From the NCBI GenBank assembly GCA_020201445.1, contig JAIVGU010000193.1, forward strand, positions 1 to 12,550: a stretch of DNA of 12,550 bases. The letters are read 5' to 3'. A model generated the notes under the pieces. That model did not search any database and was not told the origin of the DNA. It saw nothing but the letters and a program-made list of their open reading frames with translations. Shown here piece after piece: positions 1 through 6,368 of the stretch. The DNA is from Halobacteriales archaeon. Lineage in GTDB: Archaea > Thermoplasmatota > E2 > JACPAO01 > JAHFTW01. The position numbers and the translations under genes were made by a program. Each line of letters begins with the position of its first letter. The first letter of the stretch is position 1.

Positions 1-138
1 GCCCTATACAGGGTTGTCGTTATTTCCCGAATAGGCTCTAAGGAAGCTGCGTAGGCGATTTCCGTGAAATCGGGGCCAGATTCCCGCACCTCGGGACCGG
101 CGGAGCGCAGGCACGGTGAAGTGGGACGCTGCCACCAG
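1..138. other. AT-richer leading segment, no gene recognised
   Basis: This stretch before the first gene is less GC-rich than the coding DNA that follows. It holds a short perfect inverted repeat, GATTTC-CGT-GAAATC (58-72), and an imperfect palindrome CCTATACAGG near the left edge. An open minus-strand frame crosses it but has no homology I recognise. It could be the end of an upstream gene, an intergenic repeat or regulatory DNA; the window edge prevents a decision. Confidence 0.3.
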
Positions 139-147
139 AAACCTTAG
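139..147 (+). promoter_or_regulatory. Weak TATA-like box of the sialidase-like gene
   Basis: AAACCTTAG is centred about 29 nt before the ATG at 172, with no Shine-Dalgarno sequence between. The placement fits a leaderless or near-leaderless archaeal transcript. The match to a TATA box is weak, so this rests mainly on position and on similar boxes before other genes in the window. Confidence 0.3.
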
Positions 148-171
148 CCTTGGCGGCGGGGCCTCCGATGC

Positions 172-1716
172 ATGAATGGGCGCTGGGCCGCCATCGTGGC
201 CATCCTGCTCTCCGGCTGCGCCTCGGTCGTCCAGGACACGCCGGGAGGGCCGGCCAACTCCGCAGAGGCGGGAGGGACGGAGACGCCTTCGCCGCCGGCG
301 GGCCTGGACGGCGGCTGGCGCCTCGACTGCACCCTCGGCGCGGCGTCGGGCTGGAACCAGACCTGCCTCGCCTGCCTCAGCGACACGCCGCGCACCAAGG
401 CCGAGATGTGGGTCGGCATCAACCCCACCGACCCCGCCAACGTCGTGGTGGCGGCCAAGGACATGGACCCCGCCTCCAGCGACGGCTGCGTGTGGAACGG
501 CCTCTGGGTGACGCACGACGCGGGCGGAAACTGGACGCACGTGGTCATCGGCGGCCGGTTCGCGGACCGGACTCCCGCCAGCCCCTTCTACGGCTACTCC
601 TGCAACACGGACCCGATGTTCCGCTTCGCCCCCGACGGCACGCTGCACTACGGTGTCGAGATGTACAACCTCAAGAGGCTCGGCGGCACGGCCGGCCACA
701 ACGGCCCCGTCGACCAGGCCCTCGCTCCCACCGGGCTGGCGGTTGGCAGCGACCTCACCACGCTGACCTTCAAGGTCCTCCTCGCCACCAGCCGCGACGG
801 CGGCCTCACCTGGCCCGACGTCCTCGTCTGGCAGCCCGACCTCGGCACCATCACCGACTTCGGCCGCATGGCCATCGCCCCGGATGGCGCCGTCCACGAA
901 ATCCTCAACCACCTGGGGCCAGGGCTCGCGTGCCACCTGCTCAGCTCGCGCGACGGCGGCAGGACCGCGGACCCCGTGGTGGTCGTCACGCCGCCCGAGG
1001 CCCCCGGCGACATCCTCTGCCGCGGCCTGGCCATCAGCCCGTCCGGCACCCTCGTCGTCGCGTTCAAGGGACCCATCGTCGCCCCCGGCGTCGTGGTCCC
1101 GGGCGGGGCGAGGGGCGGGCAGGTGATGTTCGTCCGCAGCGCCGACGGCGGCCGGACCTTCACCGACAGCAACGTGGCCTGGAGGATGGAGCCCCTGCCC
1201 CCGATGCCGGGCAAGGCGCAGGCGGGCCCCTCCGAGTTCGAGATGGCCTACGACCTCACCTCCGGCCCTGGCCGCGGCACCCTGTGGGCCATCACCGCCG
1301 AGGCGCCCGACGGGGACGCCGACGTCTTCGTGCGCTCCAGCCACGACGACGGCAGGACCTGGAGCGACCCGGTGCAGGTAAACCAGCCGAGCAAGAACGC
1401 GCAGGTCATGCCGAACCTCGCCATCGTGGGCGACGGCAGCCTGCACGCCTTCTACTTCGACCGCGCCGGCGACCCCGACAACCGCCTCACCGGCATCACG
1501 CACGCCTGGAGCGTGGACGCGGGGGCGACCTGGAGACAGGAGAACGCCACCACCGCCCTGTGGGACCCCGACCTTGGCCGGCACCAGCTCGGCGACCCCT
1601 GGATCGGCGACTACCTCGGCATCGACGCCGTGGGGCAGGACGTCTGGGCCGCCTTCCCCGACGCCAGCCTGGGCGGCGAGCCGGTGGCCGCGGCGGCGCA
1701 CGTGCGGCGGCGGTAG
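172..1716 (+). CDS. Secreted lipoprotein with sialidase-like Asp-box beta-propeller
   Basis: The 514-residue protein starts with a short signal peptide ending in a lipobox, LSGC, with lipid-attachment Cys16, so it is probably anchored on the outer face of the membrane. A low-complexity linker rich in Ala, Gly, Pro and Thr follows to about residue 44. The rest carries at least six Asp-box (BNR) motifs of the type S-x-D-x-G-x-T-W, near residues 114 (THDAGGNW), 207 (SRDGGLTW), 259 (SRDGGRT), 323 (SADGGRTF), 390 (SHDDGRTW) and 447 (SVDAGATW). These mark the blades of a sialidase/neuraminidase-type propeller. Family members may hydrolyse glycans or only bind ligands; I could not confirm the catalytic Arg triad, so sialidase activity is not established. 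Codon use is strongly GC3-rich like the rest of the backbone. No partner gene is adjacent. Confidence 0.85.
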   Translation: MNGRWAAIVAILLSGCASVVQDTPGGPANSAEAGGTETPSPPAGLDGGWRLDCTLGAASGWNQTCLACLSDTPRTKAEMWVGINPTDPANVVVAAKDMDPASSDGCVWNGLWVTHDAGGNWTHVVIGGRFADRTPASPFYGYSCNTDPMFRFAPDGTLHYGVEMYNLKRLGGTAGHNGPVDQALAPTGLAVGSDLTTLTFKVLLATSRDGGLTWPDVLVWQPDLGTITDFGRMAIAPDGAVHEILNHLGPGLACHLLSSRDGGRTADPVVVVTPPEAPGDILCRGLAISPSGTLVVAFKGPIVAPGVVVPGGARGGQVMFVRSADGGRTFTDSNVAWRMEPLPPMPGKAQAGPSEFEMAYDLTSGPGRGTLWAITAEAPDGDADVFVRSSHDDGRTWSDPVQVNQPSKNAQVMPNLAIVGDGSLHAFYFDRAGDPDNRLTGITHAWSVDAGATWRQENATTALWDPDLGRHQLGDPWIGDYLGIDAVGQDVWAAFPDASLGGEPVAAAAHVRRR

Positions 1717-1762
1717 CGCGCAGCACGGCCTGCATCTGGCCTGGGCCATTCGCCCGCCCATC

Positions 1763-1819
1763 CGCAGAGGACGCCGAGCCCGCAGAGACCCCGTCCCGGC
1801 GCCCTCTGCGTTCTCGGCG
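1763..1819. repeat. Intergenic 9-nt-phased hairpin repeat, block A
   Basis: Units CGCAGA, CGCCGA and CGCAGA start at 1763, 1772 and 1781, exactly 9 nt apart. The arm 1772-1787 pairs with 1804-1819 (CTCTGCGTTCTCGGCG) with 14 of 16 positions complementary, giving a stem-loop with a 16-nt loop. It lies about 47 nt after the sialidase-like gene and could act as a transcript end structure. Similar blocks occur at four other places in the window. Confidence 0.7.
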
Positions 1820-1872
1820 GAGGGCAGGGGGAGCCGGGCAGAAGCGTCCGTTCGAGCCCTGTCCGAGACGCG

Positions 1873-1880
1873 CCAAATAC
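1873..1880 (+). promoter_or_regulatory. TATA-like box before the 32-residue ORF
   Basis: CCAAATAC is centred 26-27 nt before the GTG at 1903, the spacing expected for an archaeal leaderless promoter. It is the only A/T-rich patch in an otherwise very GC-rich 130-nt stretch. Confidence 0.4.
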
Positions 1881-1902
1881 CTCCCATGCGCGTCGTCGCC
1901 GC

Positions 1903-2001
1903 GTGGAATCCGCGACCTTCACCCCCCGCGACGTCGTCCTGGTGGTCGGGGCCCTCGTCCTGGCCCTCGCCCTCGCCGCCTGGCTGTGGACCGCCTCCTG
2001 A
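1903..2001 (+). CDS. Putative 32-residue single-span membrane protein
   Basis: A GTG-started frame encodes 32 residues: a short polar head (about MESATFTPRD) followed by a strongly hydrophobic run from about residue 11 to 29 and a stop right after TAS. This is one transmembrane helix with a short outer or inner tail. A TATA-like box sits 26-27 nt upstream and the aIF2-gamma start is 58 nt downstream. The layout of a polar N-terminus, a Pro just before the helix and almost no C-terminal tail resembles the end of archaeal Sec61-beta, but it is shorter than that family and I do not claim identity. In very GC-rich DNA short hydrophobic frames arise by chance, so this remains tentative. Confidence 0.4.
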   Translation: MESATFTPRDVVLVVGALVLALALAAWLWTAS

Positions 2002-2029
2002 GCGCGCCCCGATGGCGGGCACCCCTTCC

Positions 2030-2036
2030 TTTTTGA
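2030..2036 (+). promoter_or_regulatory. TATA-like box of aIF2-gamma
   Basis: TTTTTGA is centred about 27 nt before the GTG at 2060. This decides in favour of the GTG start, because the in-frame ATG at 2012 lies upstream of the box. Confidence 0.5.
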
Positions 2037-2059
2037 ATGGCACCCTCCTGGGCGACGCC

Positions 2060-3364
2060 GTGGCGACCAAGAAGGCCCAAACCGAGGCGGTGCAGGCCAA
2101 GAGGCCGGAGGCCAAGGCGGCCGCGCCCTCCCCGGCGTTCGAGCAGCCCGAGGTCAACATCGGCCTCATCGGGCACGTCGACCACGGCAAGACCACGCTC
2201 ACCAAGGCGCTCTCCGGCAAGTGGACCGACGAGCACTCCGAGGAGATCAAGCGCGGCATCAGCATCAAGCTGGGCTACGCCGACACCACGTTCTACAAGG
2301 GCGAGGACAAGGAGGGCCACCCGCTCTACACCACGAAGGCGGACGACCCCCGCCTCGCCGGCCCCGCCACCAAGCTGCGCCGCGTCTCGTTCGTCGACGC
2401 CCCCGGCCACGAGACCCTGATGGCCACGATGCTCTCCGGCGCGGCGCTGATGGACGGCGCCCTCCTGCTGGTCGCCGCCAACGAGAAGTGCCCGCAGCCG
2501 CAGACCAAGGAGCACCTCATGGCGCTGCAGATCGCCGGCGCCAAGAACATCGTCATCGTCCAGAACAAGATCGACCTCGTGGACGAGAAGCGGGCGATGC
2601 AGAACTACGAGGAGATCAAGGCGTTCGTCAAGGGCACCGTCGCGGAGTCGGCGCCCGTCATCCCCATCTCGGCGCACCACGACGTCAACCTCAGCGCCCT
2701 CATCGAGGCCATCGAGGCCACCATCCCGACGCCGCAGCACGACCCCAAGGCGGACCCGGTCCTCCTGGTGGCGCGCAGCTTCGACATCAACAAGCCCGGC
2801 ACCCGCCCCGACAAGCTCAAGGGCGGCGTCATGGGCGGCTCCCTGTCGCGCGGCACCCTGCGCGTCGGCGACGAGATCGAGGTCGTGCCCGGCCTGCGCA
2901 TCGAGACCCCCGACGGCAAGGCGACCTACAAGCCGCTCAAGAGCAAGGTCGTCACCCTCTTCTGCGGCGCCCAGGCCGTCGAGAGGGCGGGCCCCGGCGG
3001 CCTCATTGCCGTCGGCACCGAGCTGGACCCCAGCGTCACCAAGGCGGACAACCTCGTCGGCCGCGCCCTCGGCATCCCGGGCAAGCTGCCCAAGGTCGCC
3101 GACCGCATGGTCATGCAGGTCACCCTCCTGGAGCGCGTCGTCGGCGCCGAGGACGAGGCGGCCGTCGAGCCCATCAAGGTCAAGGAGCCGCTGATGCTGA
3201 ACGTCGGCACCGCCACCACCGTCGGGCTGGTGCTGAAGTCGGCCAACAACGTCGTCGAGGCCGCCCTCAAGCTGCCCGTGGCCGTCGAGCCCGGCGACCG
3301 CATCGCCGTCTCCCGCCGCGTCGGCGGCCGCTGGCGCCTCATCGGGTACGGGATCCTCAAGTGA
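2060..3364 (+). CDS. eif2g: Translation initiation factor aIF2 subunit gamma
   Basis: This GTPase is the core of the archaeal aIF2 heterotrimer that brings initiator Met-tRNA to the small ribosomal subunit. With the GTG start the product has 434 residues, slightly longer than usual because of an Ala/Lys/Glu-rich N-terminal tail. GTPase motifs are intact: P-loop GHVDHGKTT from residue 38, switch I SEEIKRGISIKLGYAD (Ser where Thr is usual), switch II DAPGHE from 113, NKID from 169 and SAHH near 204. Domains II and III follow, ending in RVGGRWRLIGYGIL, the typical C-terminus. Between switch I and switch II the segment that forms a four-Cys zinc knuckle in many archaea contains no cysteine. The ATG at 2012 would add 16 residues but conflicts with the promoter box. 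The stop overlaps the start of the PIN gene, implying co-translation. Confidence 0.97.
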   Translation: MATKKAQTEAVQAKRPEAKAAAPSPAFEQPEVNIGLIGHVDHGKTTLTKALSGKWTDEHSEEIKRGISIKLGYADTTFYKGEDKEGHPLYTTKADDPRLAGPATKLRRVSFVDAPGHETLMATMLSGAALMDGALLLVAANEKCPQPQTKEHLMALQIAGAKNIVIVQNKIDLVDEKRAMQNYEEIKAFVKGTVAESAPVIPISAHHDVNLSALIEAIEATIPTPQHDPKADPVLLVARSFDINKPGTRPDKLKGGVMGGSLSRGTLRVGDEIEVVPGLRIETPDGKATYKPLKSKVVTLFCGAQAVERAGPGGLIAVGTELDPSVTKADNLVGRALGIPGKLPKVADRMVMQVTLLERVVGAEDEAAVEPIKVKEPLMLNVGTATTVGLVLKSANNVVEAALKLPVAVEPGDRIAVSRRVGGRWRLIGYGILK

Positions 3365-3777
3365 GCGGCCCCGCCCGCCTGGGCACCGGCCGCCTGCCCG
3401 CCATCGTCCTCGACACCAACGGCATCCTGCTGCCGTTCACCGAGGGCACCGACCTGGAGGGCGAGCTGACCGGCCTGGTCGGCGCGCACACCCTGCACGT
3501 CCCCACCAGCGTCGTCGGCGAGCTCAAGCGCCTCGCCGAGGGGCACGGCGCCACCGGCCGCGCCGCCAAGATGGCCCTCCGCTTCGCCGACCGCTGCGAC
3601 CTCGTGCCCACCGGGCTGATGGGGGACGACGGCATCCTCGAGGTCGCCCGCCGCCTTGGCGCCGCCGTCCTCACCAACGACCGCAAGCTGCAGGCCGAGT
3701 GCGTGCGCTCCGGGCTGCAGGTCGTCGTGGCGCGTGAGAAGGGCCGCCTCGCATGGCGAGGGTCTGCGTCCAGTTGA
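3361..3777 (+). CDS. PIN-domain ribonuclease-like protein (archaeal Fcf1/VapC-type)
   Basis: The 138-residue product is a single PIN domain, a metal-dependent RNase fold. Acidic positions are in place: Asp18 in VLDTNG, Glu54 in VVGELKRL, Asp89/Asp90 in GDDGIL and Asp107 in LTNDRKL. The GTG start at 3361 overlaps the aIF2-gamma stop (GTGA), so the two are translationally coupled. A PIN gene directly after aIF2-gamma is a known archaeal arrangement and points to a role in rRNA or tRNA processing or in translation quality control rather than a toxin; no antitoxin gene is adjacent. The short C-terminal extension beyond the domain is basic. Activity is inferred from motifs only. Confidence 0.88.
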   Translation: MSGPARLGTGRLPAIVLDTNGILLPFTEGTDLEGELTGLVGAHTLHVPTSVVGELKRLAEGHGATGRAAKMALRFADRCDLVPTGLMGDDGILEVARRLGAAVLTNDRKLQAECVRSGLQVVVAREKGRLAWRGSASS

Positions 3778-3786
3778 CCCGAGCGT

Positions 3787-3849
3787 CCAAACCACGAATT
3801 GCACGAAAGCGCACGAAACCACGTGGCCCTTCGTGAAATTCGTGTTTGG
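3787..3849. repeat. Intergenic 9-nt-phased hairpin repeat, block B
   Basis: The arm 3787-3807 (CCAAACCACGAATTGCACGAA) is nearly fully complementary to 3830-3849, with one extra base, which gives a stem of about 20 bp and a loop of about 22 nt. The left arm is built from CACGAA units starting at 3793, 3802 and 3812 (9 and 10 nt apart). It begins 9 nt after the PIN stop codon, so it could be a 3' transcript structure of the aIF2-gamma/PIN operon. Confidence 0.75.
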
Positions 3850-3895
3850 CTGGAGTCGGGGAAAGCCTCATCCTCGCCCCGCCGCGTCGCGCCGC

Positions 3896-4150
3896 ATGGA
3901 GCGGCTGGGCAGGGAGGAGCGCGAGGACGCCGTGCGGCGTATCCAGGCCTACTTCCGCGACGAGCGCGGCGAGGAGGTCGGCGACCTTGCAGCCGGCATC
4001 CTGCTCGACGCCATCGAGCACGACGTCGCCCCCGCCTTCTACAACCGCGGCGTGCGCGACGCCAAGGCCGTGGCCCTGCGGGCCGCCGGGGCGCTGGAGG
4101 AGGAGCTTGAGGCGCTGGAGATGCTCCGCAAGCCGCCGCGGACGAAGTGA
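3896..4150 (+). CDS. DUF2164 family protein
   Basis: The 84-residue product matches my recollection of DUF2164: an N-terminal R-L-x-x-E-E-R-E-x-A motif, a helix RIQAYFRDERGEEVGDLAA, then LLDAIEHDVAPAFYNRGVRDAK. The F/Y-N-x-G-x-x-D-A motif is the family hallmark. It is predicted to be all-helical, soluble and small, with no known biochemical role. I chose the ATG at 3896 because the frame upstream of it runs through the hairpin repeat and does not look like protein. The C-terminus (about residues 62-84) adds a Glu-rich helix. It ends 9 nt before the convergent membrane-protein gene. Confidence 0.85.
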   Translation: MERLGREEREDAVRRIQAYFRDERGEEVGDLAAGILLDAIEHDVAPAFYNRGVRDAKAVALRAAGALEEELEALEMLRKPPRTK

Positions 4151-4159
4151 GCGCGGCGG

Positions 4160-4474
4160 TCAGCGCGCGCGGGGCCGGCTGCCCACCGGCTTCGGCGGGT
4201 GCGGGTAGACCCCGAGAAGGCGCCGGGCCGCGGCGCGGCGGAGCTGGCTGTCCAGCAGCAGCGGCAGCACCGTGAGGAGGCAGAACCACGCCACCGCCAC
4301 CGAGGCCACCGAGCCCAGGCCGTACCAGAGGCCGAACCCGAACGCCAGGATGACCTCCAGCACCGCCACCCGCGCCTCGTTGCGCGCCGACTCCAGGAGA
4401 ATCTCCGCCTGGATGGCCGGGTCCAGCTCCGACTCCCCGTAGCGGAACAGCCCCGTCAGCGGCTTGGTGGCCAC
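4160..4474 (-). CDS. Small two-helix membrane protein
   Basis: From the GTG at 4474 the frame gives 104 residues: a charged N-terminal third (about 1-34) with a helical stretch of Glu, Ala and Arg, two hydrophobic spans near 35-54 and 56-75 separated by a short Gly/Ser turn, then a basic Arg- and Pro-rich tail. This is a plausible helical hairpin in the membrane with cytoplasmic ends. A CTTTTC box lies about 27 nt upstream on the minus strand, supporting this start over longer versions that would run antisense through the phosphatase gene. I recognise no family. It converges on the DUF2164 gene and is divergent from the phosphatase. Confidence 0.65.
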   Translation of the reverse strand: MATKPLTGLFRYGESELDPAIQAEILLESARNEARVAVLEVILAFGFGLWYGLGSVASVAVAWFCLLTVLPLLLDSQLRRAAARRLLGVYPHPPKPVGSRPRAR

Positions 4475-4497
4475 ACCCGACAGAGACCCTGCCCGCC

Positions 4498-4503
4498 GAA
4501 AAG
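4498..4503 (-). promoter_or_regulatory. TATA-like box of the two-helix membrane protein
   Basis: Read on the minus strand, CTTTTC is centred 26-27 nt before the GTG at 4474, with no Shine-Dalgarno sequence between. It lies in the 72-nt divergent region shared with the phosphatase gene. Confidence 0.4.
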
Positions 4504-4546
4504 CCCACCGGGTAGCGTCAAGAGCGGCCGCCCCCTGCCGCGCCCT

Positions 4547-5179
4547 GTGGAGCCGACCCGCCTCTGGTTCATGCGCCACGGCGAGGTCGAGGCCCCCTAC
4601 GTCGGCGCCTTCGTCGGCAGGACGGAGGTCAACCTGTCCCCAGTGGGGCGGCACCAGGCGGAGGCGATTGCGGCTTACTTGGAGGATGCCCCTGTGGATG
4701 CGGTTGTGTCCAGCCCGCGGAAACGGGCTTTGGACACTGCCGCTCCCCTGGCCCGGGCCCGCGGGATGAAGCTGGAGGTCCGCCGCGGGTTCGCGGAGAT
4801 GGACTACGGGCGGTGGGAGGGCCTGTTCTGGAAGCAGATTGAGGAGCAGGACCCTGTCGAATGCGCCGCTTGGGTGGCGGACGCTGCTGCAAGGCCGATG
4901 CCGGACGGGGAGTCCTGCGACGGGTTCTCGCTGCGGGTTCGTGATGAGCTTTCCCGGTTGTTGGAGGAGTTCACGGGCCGGACTGTCGCCGTGTTCGGGC
5001 ACGCGGGGACGAACCGTGCGATTCTTGGGACGGTATTGGAGAGGCCATTCCGAGACTGCTTTACGTTTGTCCAGGACTACGGGAACGTGAACGCGGCGGC
5101 TTGGTTGCCGGGCGGTGGCGCACAGGTTGCTTTGGCGAACTTCGTGCCGGGGCCGAGGAGCGAGAAGAGCGGAGACTAG
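4547..5179 (+). CDS. Histidine phosphatase (phosphoglycerate mutase-like)
   Basis: The 210-residue product has the full branch-1 histidine phosphatase set: RHG at residues 10-12 with phospho-acceptor His11, an Arg pair region SSPRKRALDTA, general acid Glu84 in EMDYGRWEG, and second catalytic His152 in VFGHAG. The D-Y-G-x-W-E-G signature is typical of GpmB/CobC-like small-molecule phosphatases such as alpha-ribazole phosphatase; the substrate cannot be told here and no cobalamin genes are adjacent. I chose the GTG at 4547, which leaves nine residues before the motif. Third-position bases change from mostly C to a mix rich in G and T after about codon 30. Its stop overlaps the end of an opposing frame. 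Confidence 0.92.
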   Translation: MEPTRLWFMRHGEVEAPYVGAFVGRTEVNLSPVGRHQAEAIAAYLEDAPVDAVVSSPRKRALDTAAPLARARGMKLEVRRGFAEMDYGRWEGLFWKQIEEQDPVECAAWVADAAARPMPDGESCDGFSLRVRDELSRLLEEFTGRTVAVFGHAGTNRAILGTVLERPFRDCFTFVQDYGNVNAAAWLPGGGAQVALANFVPGPRSEKSGD

Positions 5180-5358
5180 CTTTCCACGATTTCCCGGGCC
5201 TTCAACTCGTAGTCGATGGCCAGGAATCCTCCTGCAACGAGTTCATCCAGAAGTTCGATGGCGCGGCGGAGCCGCTCGGCGTCGGACACAAGGCGAACAT
5301 CTTGTCGTGGGCCTTCACGTTGGTTCTGGGAGAAGTGGAATCGAACGGAGGTTGGCCT
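5176..5358 (-). pseudogene. Orphan C-terminal-like frame, possible gene remnant
   Basis: On the minus strand a frame opens just after a TAA (5359-5361) and ends at a TAG (5176-5178) that overlaps the phosphatase stop. It encodes about 60 residues: a strand-like start with RFHFSQNQREGP, then a well-formed amphipathic helix VSDAERLRRAIELLDELV and an ending LKAREIVES. The composition is protein-like, but there is no ATG and the only good start is a GTG at 5289 (37 residues). The most likely reading is the 3' end of a gene whose front was lost, possibly at the left edge of the acquired segment. I recognise no family. The rest of the 314-nt gap between the phosphatase and methyltransferase genes holds only a small palindrome and a Shine-Dalgarno site. 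Confidence 0.35.
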
Positions 5359-5361
5359 TTA

Positions 5362-5374
5362 GAGAAACTTTCTC
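5362..5374. promoter_or_regulatory. Small perfect palindrome, possible operator
   Basis: GAGAAA-C-TTTCTC is a 6-bp perfect inverted repeat around one base. It lies about 120 nt before the methyltransferase start, where a controller protein could bind, but no controller gene is visible and the match may be chance. Confidence 0.2.
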
Positions 5375-5480
5375 GGCACCTGACCCCAAGATCGAAGTAG
5401 CGTGGAGCAATCGCCGCCTATGCGGTTGCAAACGGTCGCAGTTCGGCACGATGGCCTTCAGGACGCCCGCGAAGCAGTCT

Positions 5481-5487
5481 AGGAGGG
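5481..5487 (+). promoter_or_regulatory. Shine-Dalgarno site of the methyltransferase
   Basis: AGGAGGG ends six nt before the TTG at 5494. It decides the start in favour of TTG over the in-frame ATG at 5521. It is an unusually strong site for this window, where most genes show a TATA-like box at leaderless distance instead. Confidence 0.55.
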
Positions 5488-5493
5488 TTCATC

Positions 5494-6327
5494 TTGCAGG
5501 CGGCACTGCAACGGTTTGGGATGCGCAGAGCGGTTCTTGTCCATGAGCGACCGCTCCTTTCTCCGCCCTTGAAATGGGCTGGCGGGAAGCGATGGCTTCT
5601 GCCTGAGCTTCAAAAACTCTGGAAAAGCAACGAACATAGGCGTCTGGTGGAGCCCTTCGTTGGCGGCATGGCGGTCGCGCTAGGGTTGCGCCCTGAACAC
5701 ACTCTGTTGAACGACATCAATCCCCATGTTGTGAACTTCTATCGCTGGCTAGGGCGTGGCCTAAAGCTGACTGTCCCAGGCAGCAACGATGCGGAAACCT
5801 TCTACTCGAACCGGCGACGATTCAACGAACTCGTCCTGGCCGGAAAAGGAAGCAGCAAAGAATGTGCCATGCTGTTCTACTACCTGAACCGCAATTGCTA
5901 CAATGGTCTGTGTCGTTTCAACAAGAAAGGCGGATTCAACACACCGCACGGCCGCTACGTTCGGCCACAATACATCGAGGATTTGACCGCCTACAAAATG
6001 GCCTTACTTGGTTGGGAGATGGAGTGTGGGGACTTTGACAGGCTGGAATTGCGGCCAGAGGACCTGATCTACGCCGACCCGCCATACGACAACGCGTTCA
6101 CGGATTACGCGGCAGGAGGATTCCGGTGGGAGGACCAGGTGCGCCTTGCCAACTGGCTTGCCGGGCACAAAGGGCCGGTCATTGCGAGCAACCATGCGAC
6201 GCCCCGGGTCGTCGCCCTCTACAGGGAACGCGGTTTCAAGGTACGAACATTGGACGCTCCACGCATGATTAGCTCCAGCGGGGATCGCACTCCTGCCAAG
6301 GAGATGCTGGCAACGCGCGGGATCTGA
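5494..6327 (+). CDS. D12-class DNA adenine-N6 methyltransferase (Dam/DpnM type)
   Basis: The 277-residue enzyme would transfer methyl from S-adenosylmethionine to adenine N6 in a short DNA site. Alpha-group motif order is visible: KWAGGK at residues 27-32 (motif X), FVGGMAVA from 55 (SAM-binding motif I), a central target-recognition region with YYLNRNCYNGLCRFN and KGGFNTPHGRY, and catalytic DPPY at 195-198. The length fits the family. The recognition sequence cannot be deduced; GATC is the site for several relatives and is not depleted in this window. The TTG start has a strong Shine-Dalgarno sequence. The gene is less GC-rich than its surroundings and is followed after 41 nt by a nuclease gene, so it is probably the protective half of a type II restriction-modification pair. 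Confidence 0.93.
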   Translation: MQAALQRFGMRRAVLVHERPLLSPPLKWAGGKRWLLPELQKLWKSNEHRRLVEPFVGGMAVALGLRPEHTLLNDINPHVVNFYRWLGRGLKLTVPGSNDAETFYSNRRRFNELVLAGKGSSKECAMLFYYLNRNCYNGLCRFNKKGGFNTPHGRYVRPQYIEDLTAYKMALLGWEMECGDFDRLELRPEDLIYADPPYDNAFTDYAAGGFRWEDQVRLANWLAGHKGPVIASNHATPRVVALYRERGFKVRTLDAPRMISSSGDRTPAKEMLATRGI

Positions 6328-6368
6328 GACCGAAGATTCTATGCACTAGGCCGTACGCTCTATGAAAC

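Noticed and set aside
4..2268. 754-codon open frame on the minus strand
   Set aside because: It is antisense to the sialidase-like and aIF2-gamma genes, has a repetitive Gly/Ala/Val/Arg composition typical of GC-rich shadow frames and matches no family.
3361..3777. PIN protein as a VapC toxin
   Set aside because: There is no antitoxin gene beside it and it is coupled to aIF2-gamma, a conserved archaeal arrangement that favours a housekeeping RNA role.
4475..5002. N-terminal extension of the small two-helix membrane protein
   Set aside because: It would be antisense to the catalytic core of the phosphatase and lies upstream of the promoter box; the GTG at 4474 is preferred.
5101..5400. Plus-strand 99-codon frame after the phosphatase
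   Set aside because: It starts inside the phosphatase gene in another frame and has no family signature; the minus-strand frame over the same bases looks more protein-like.
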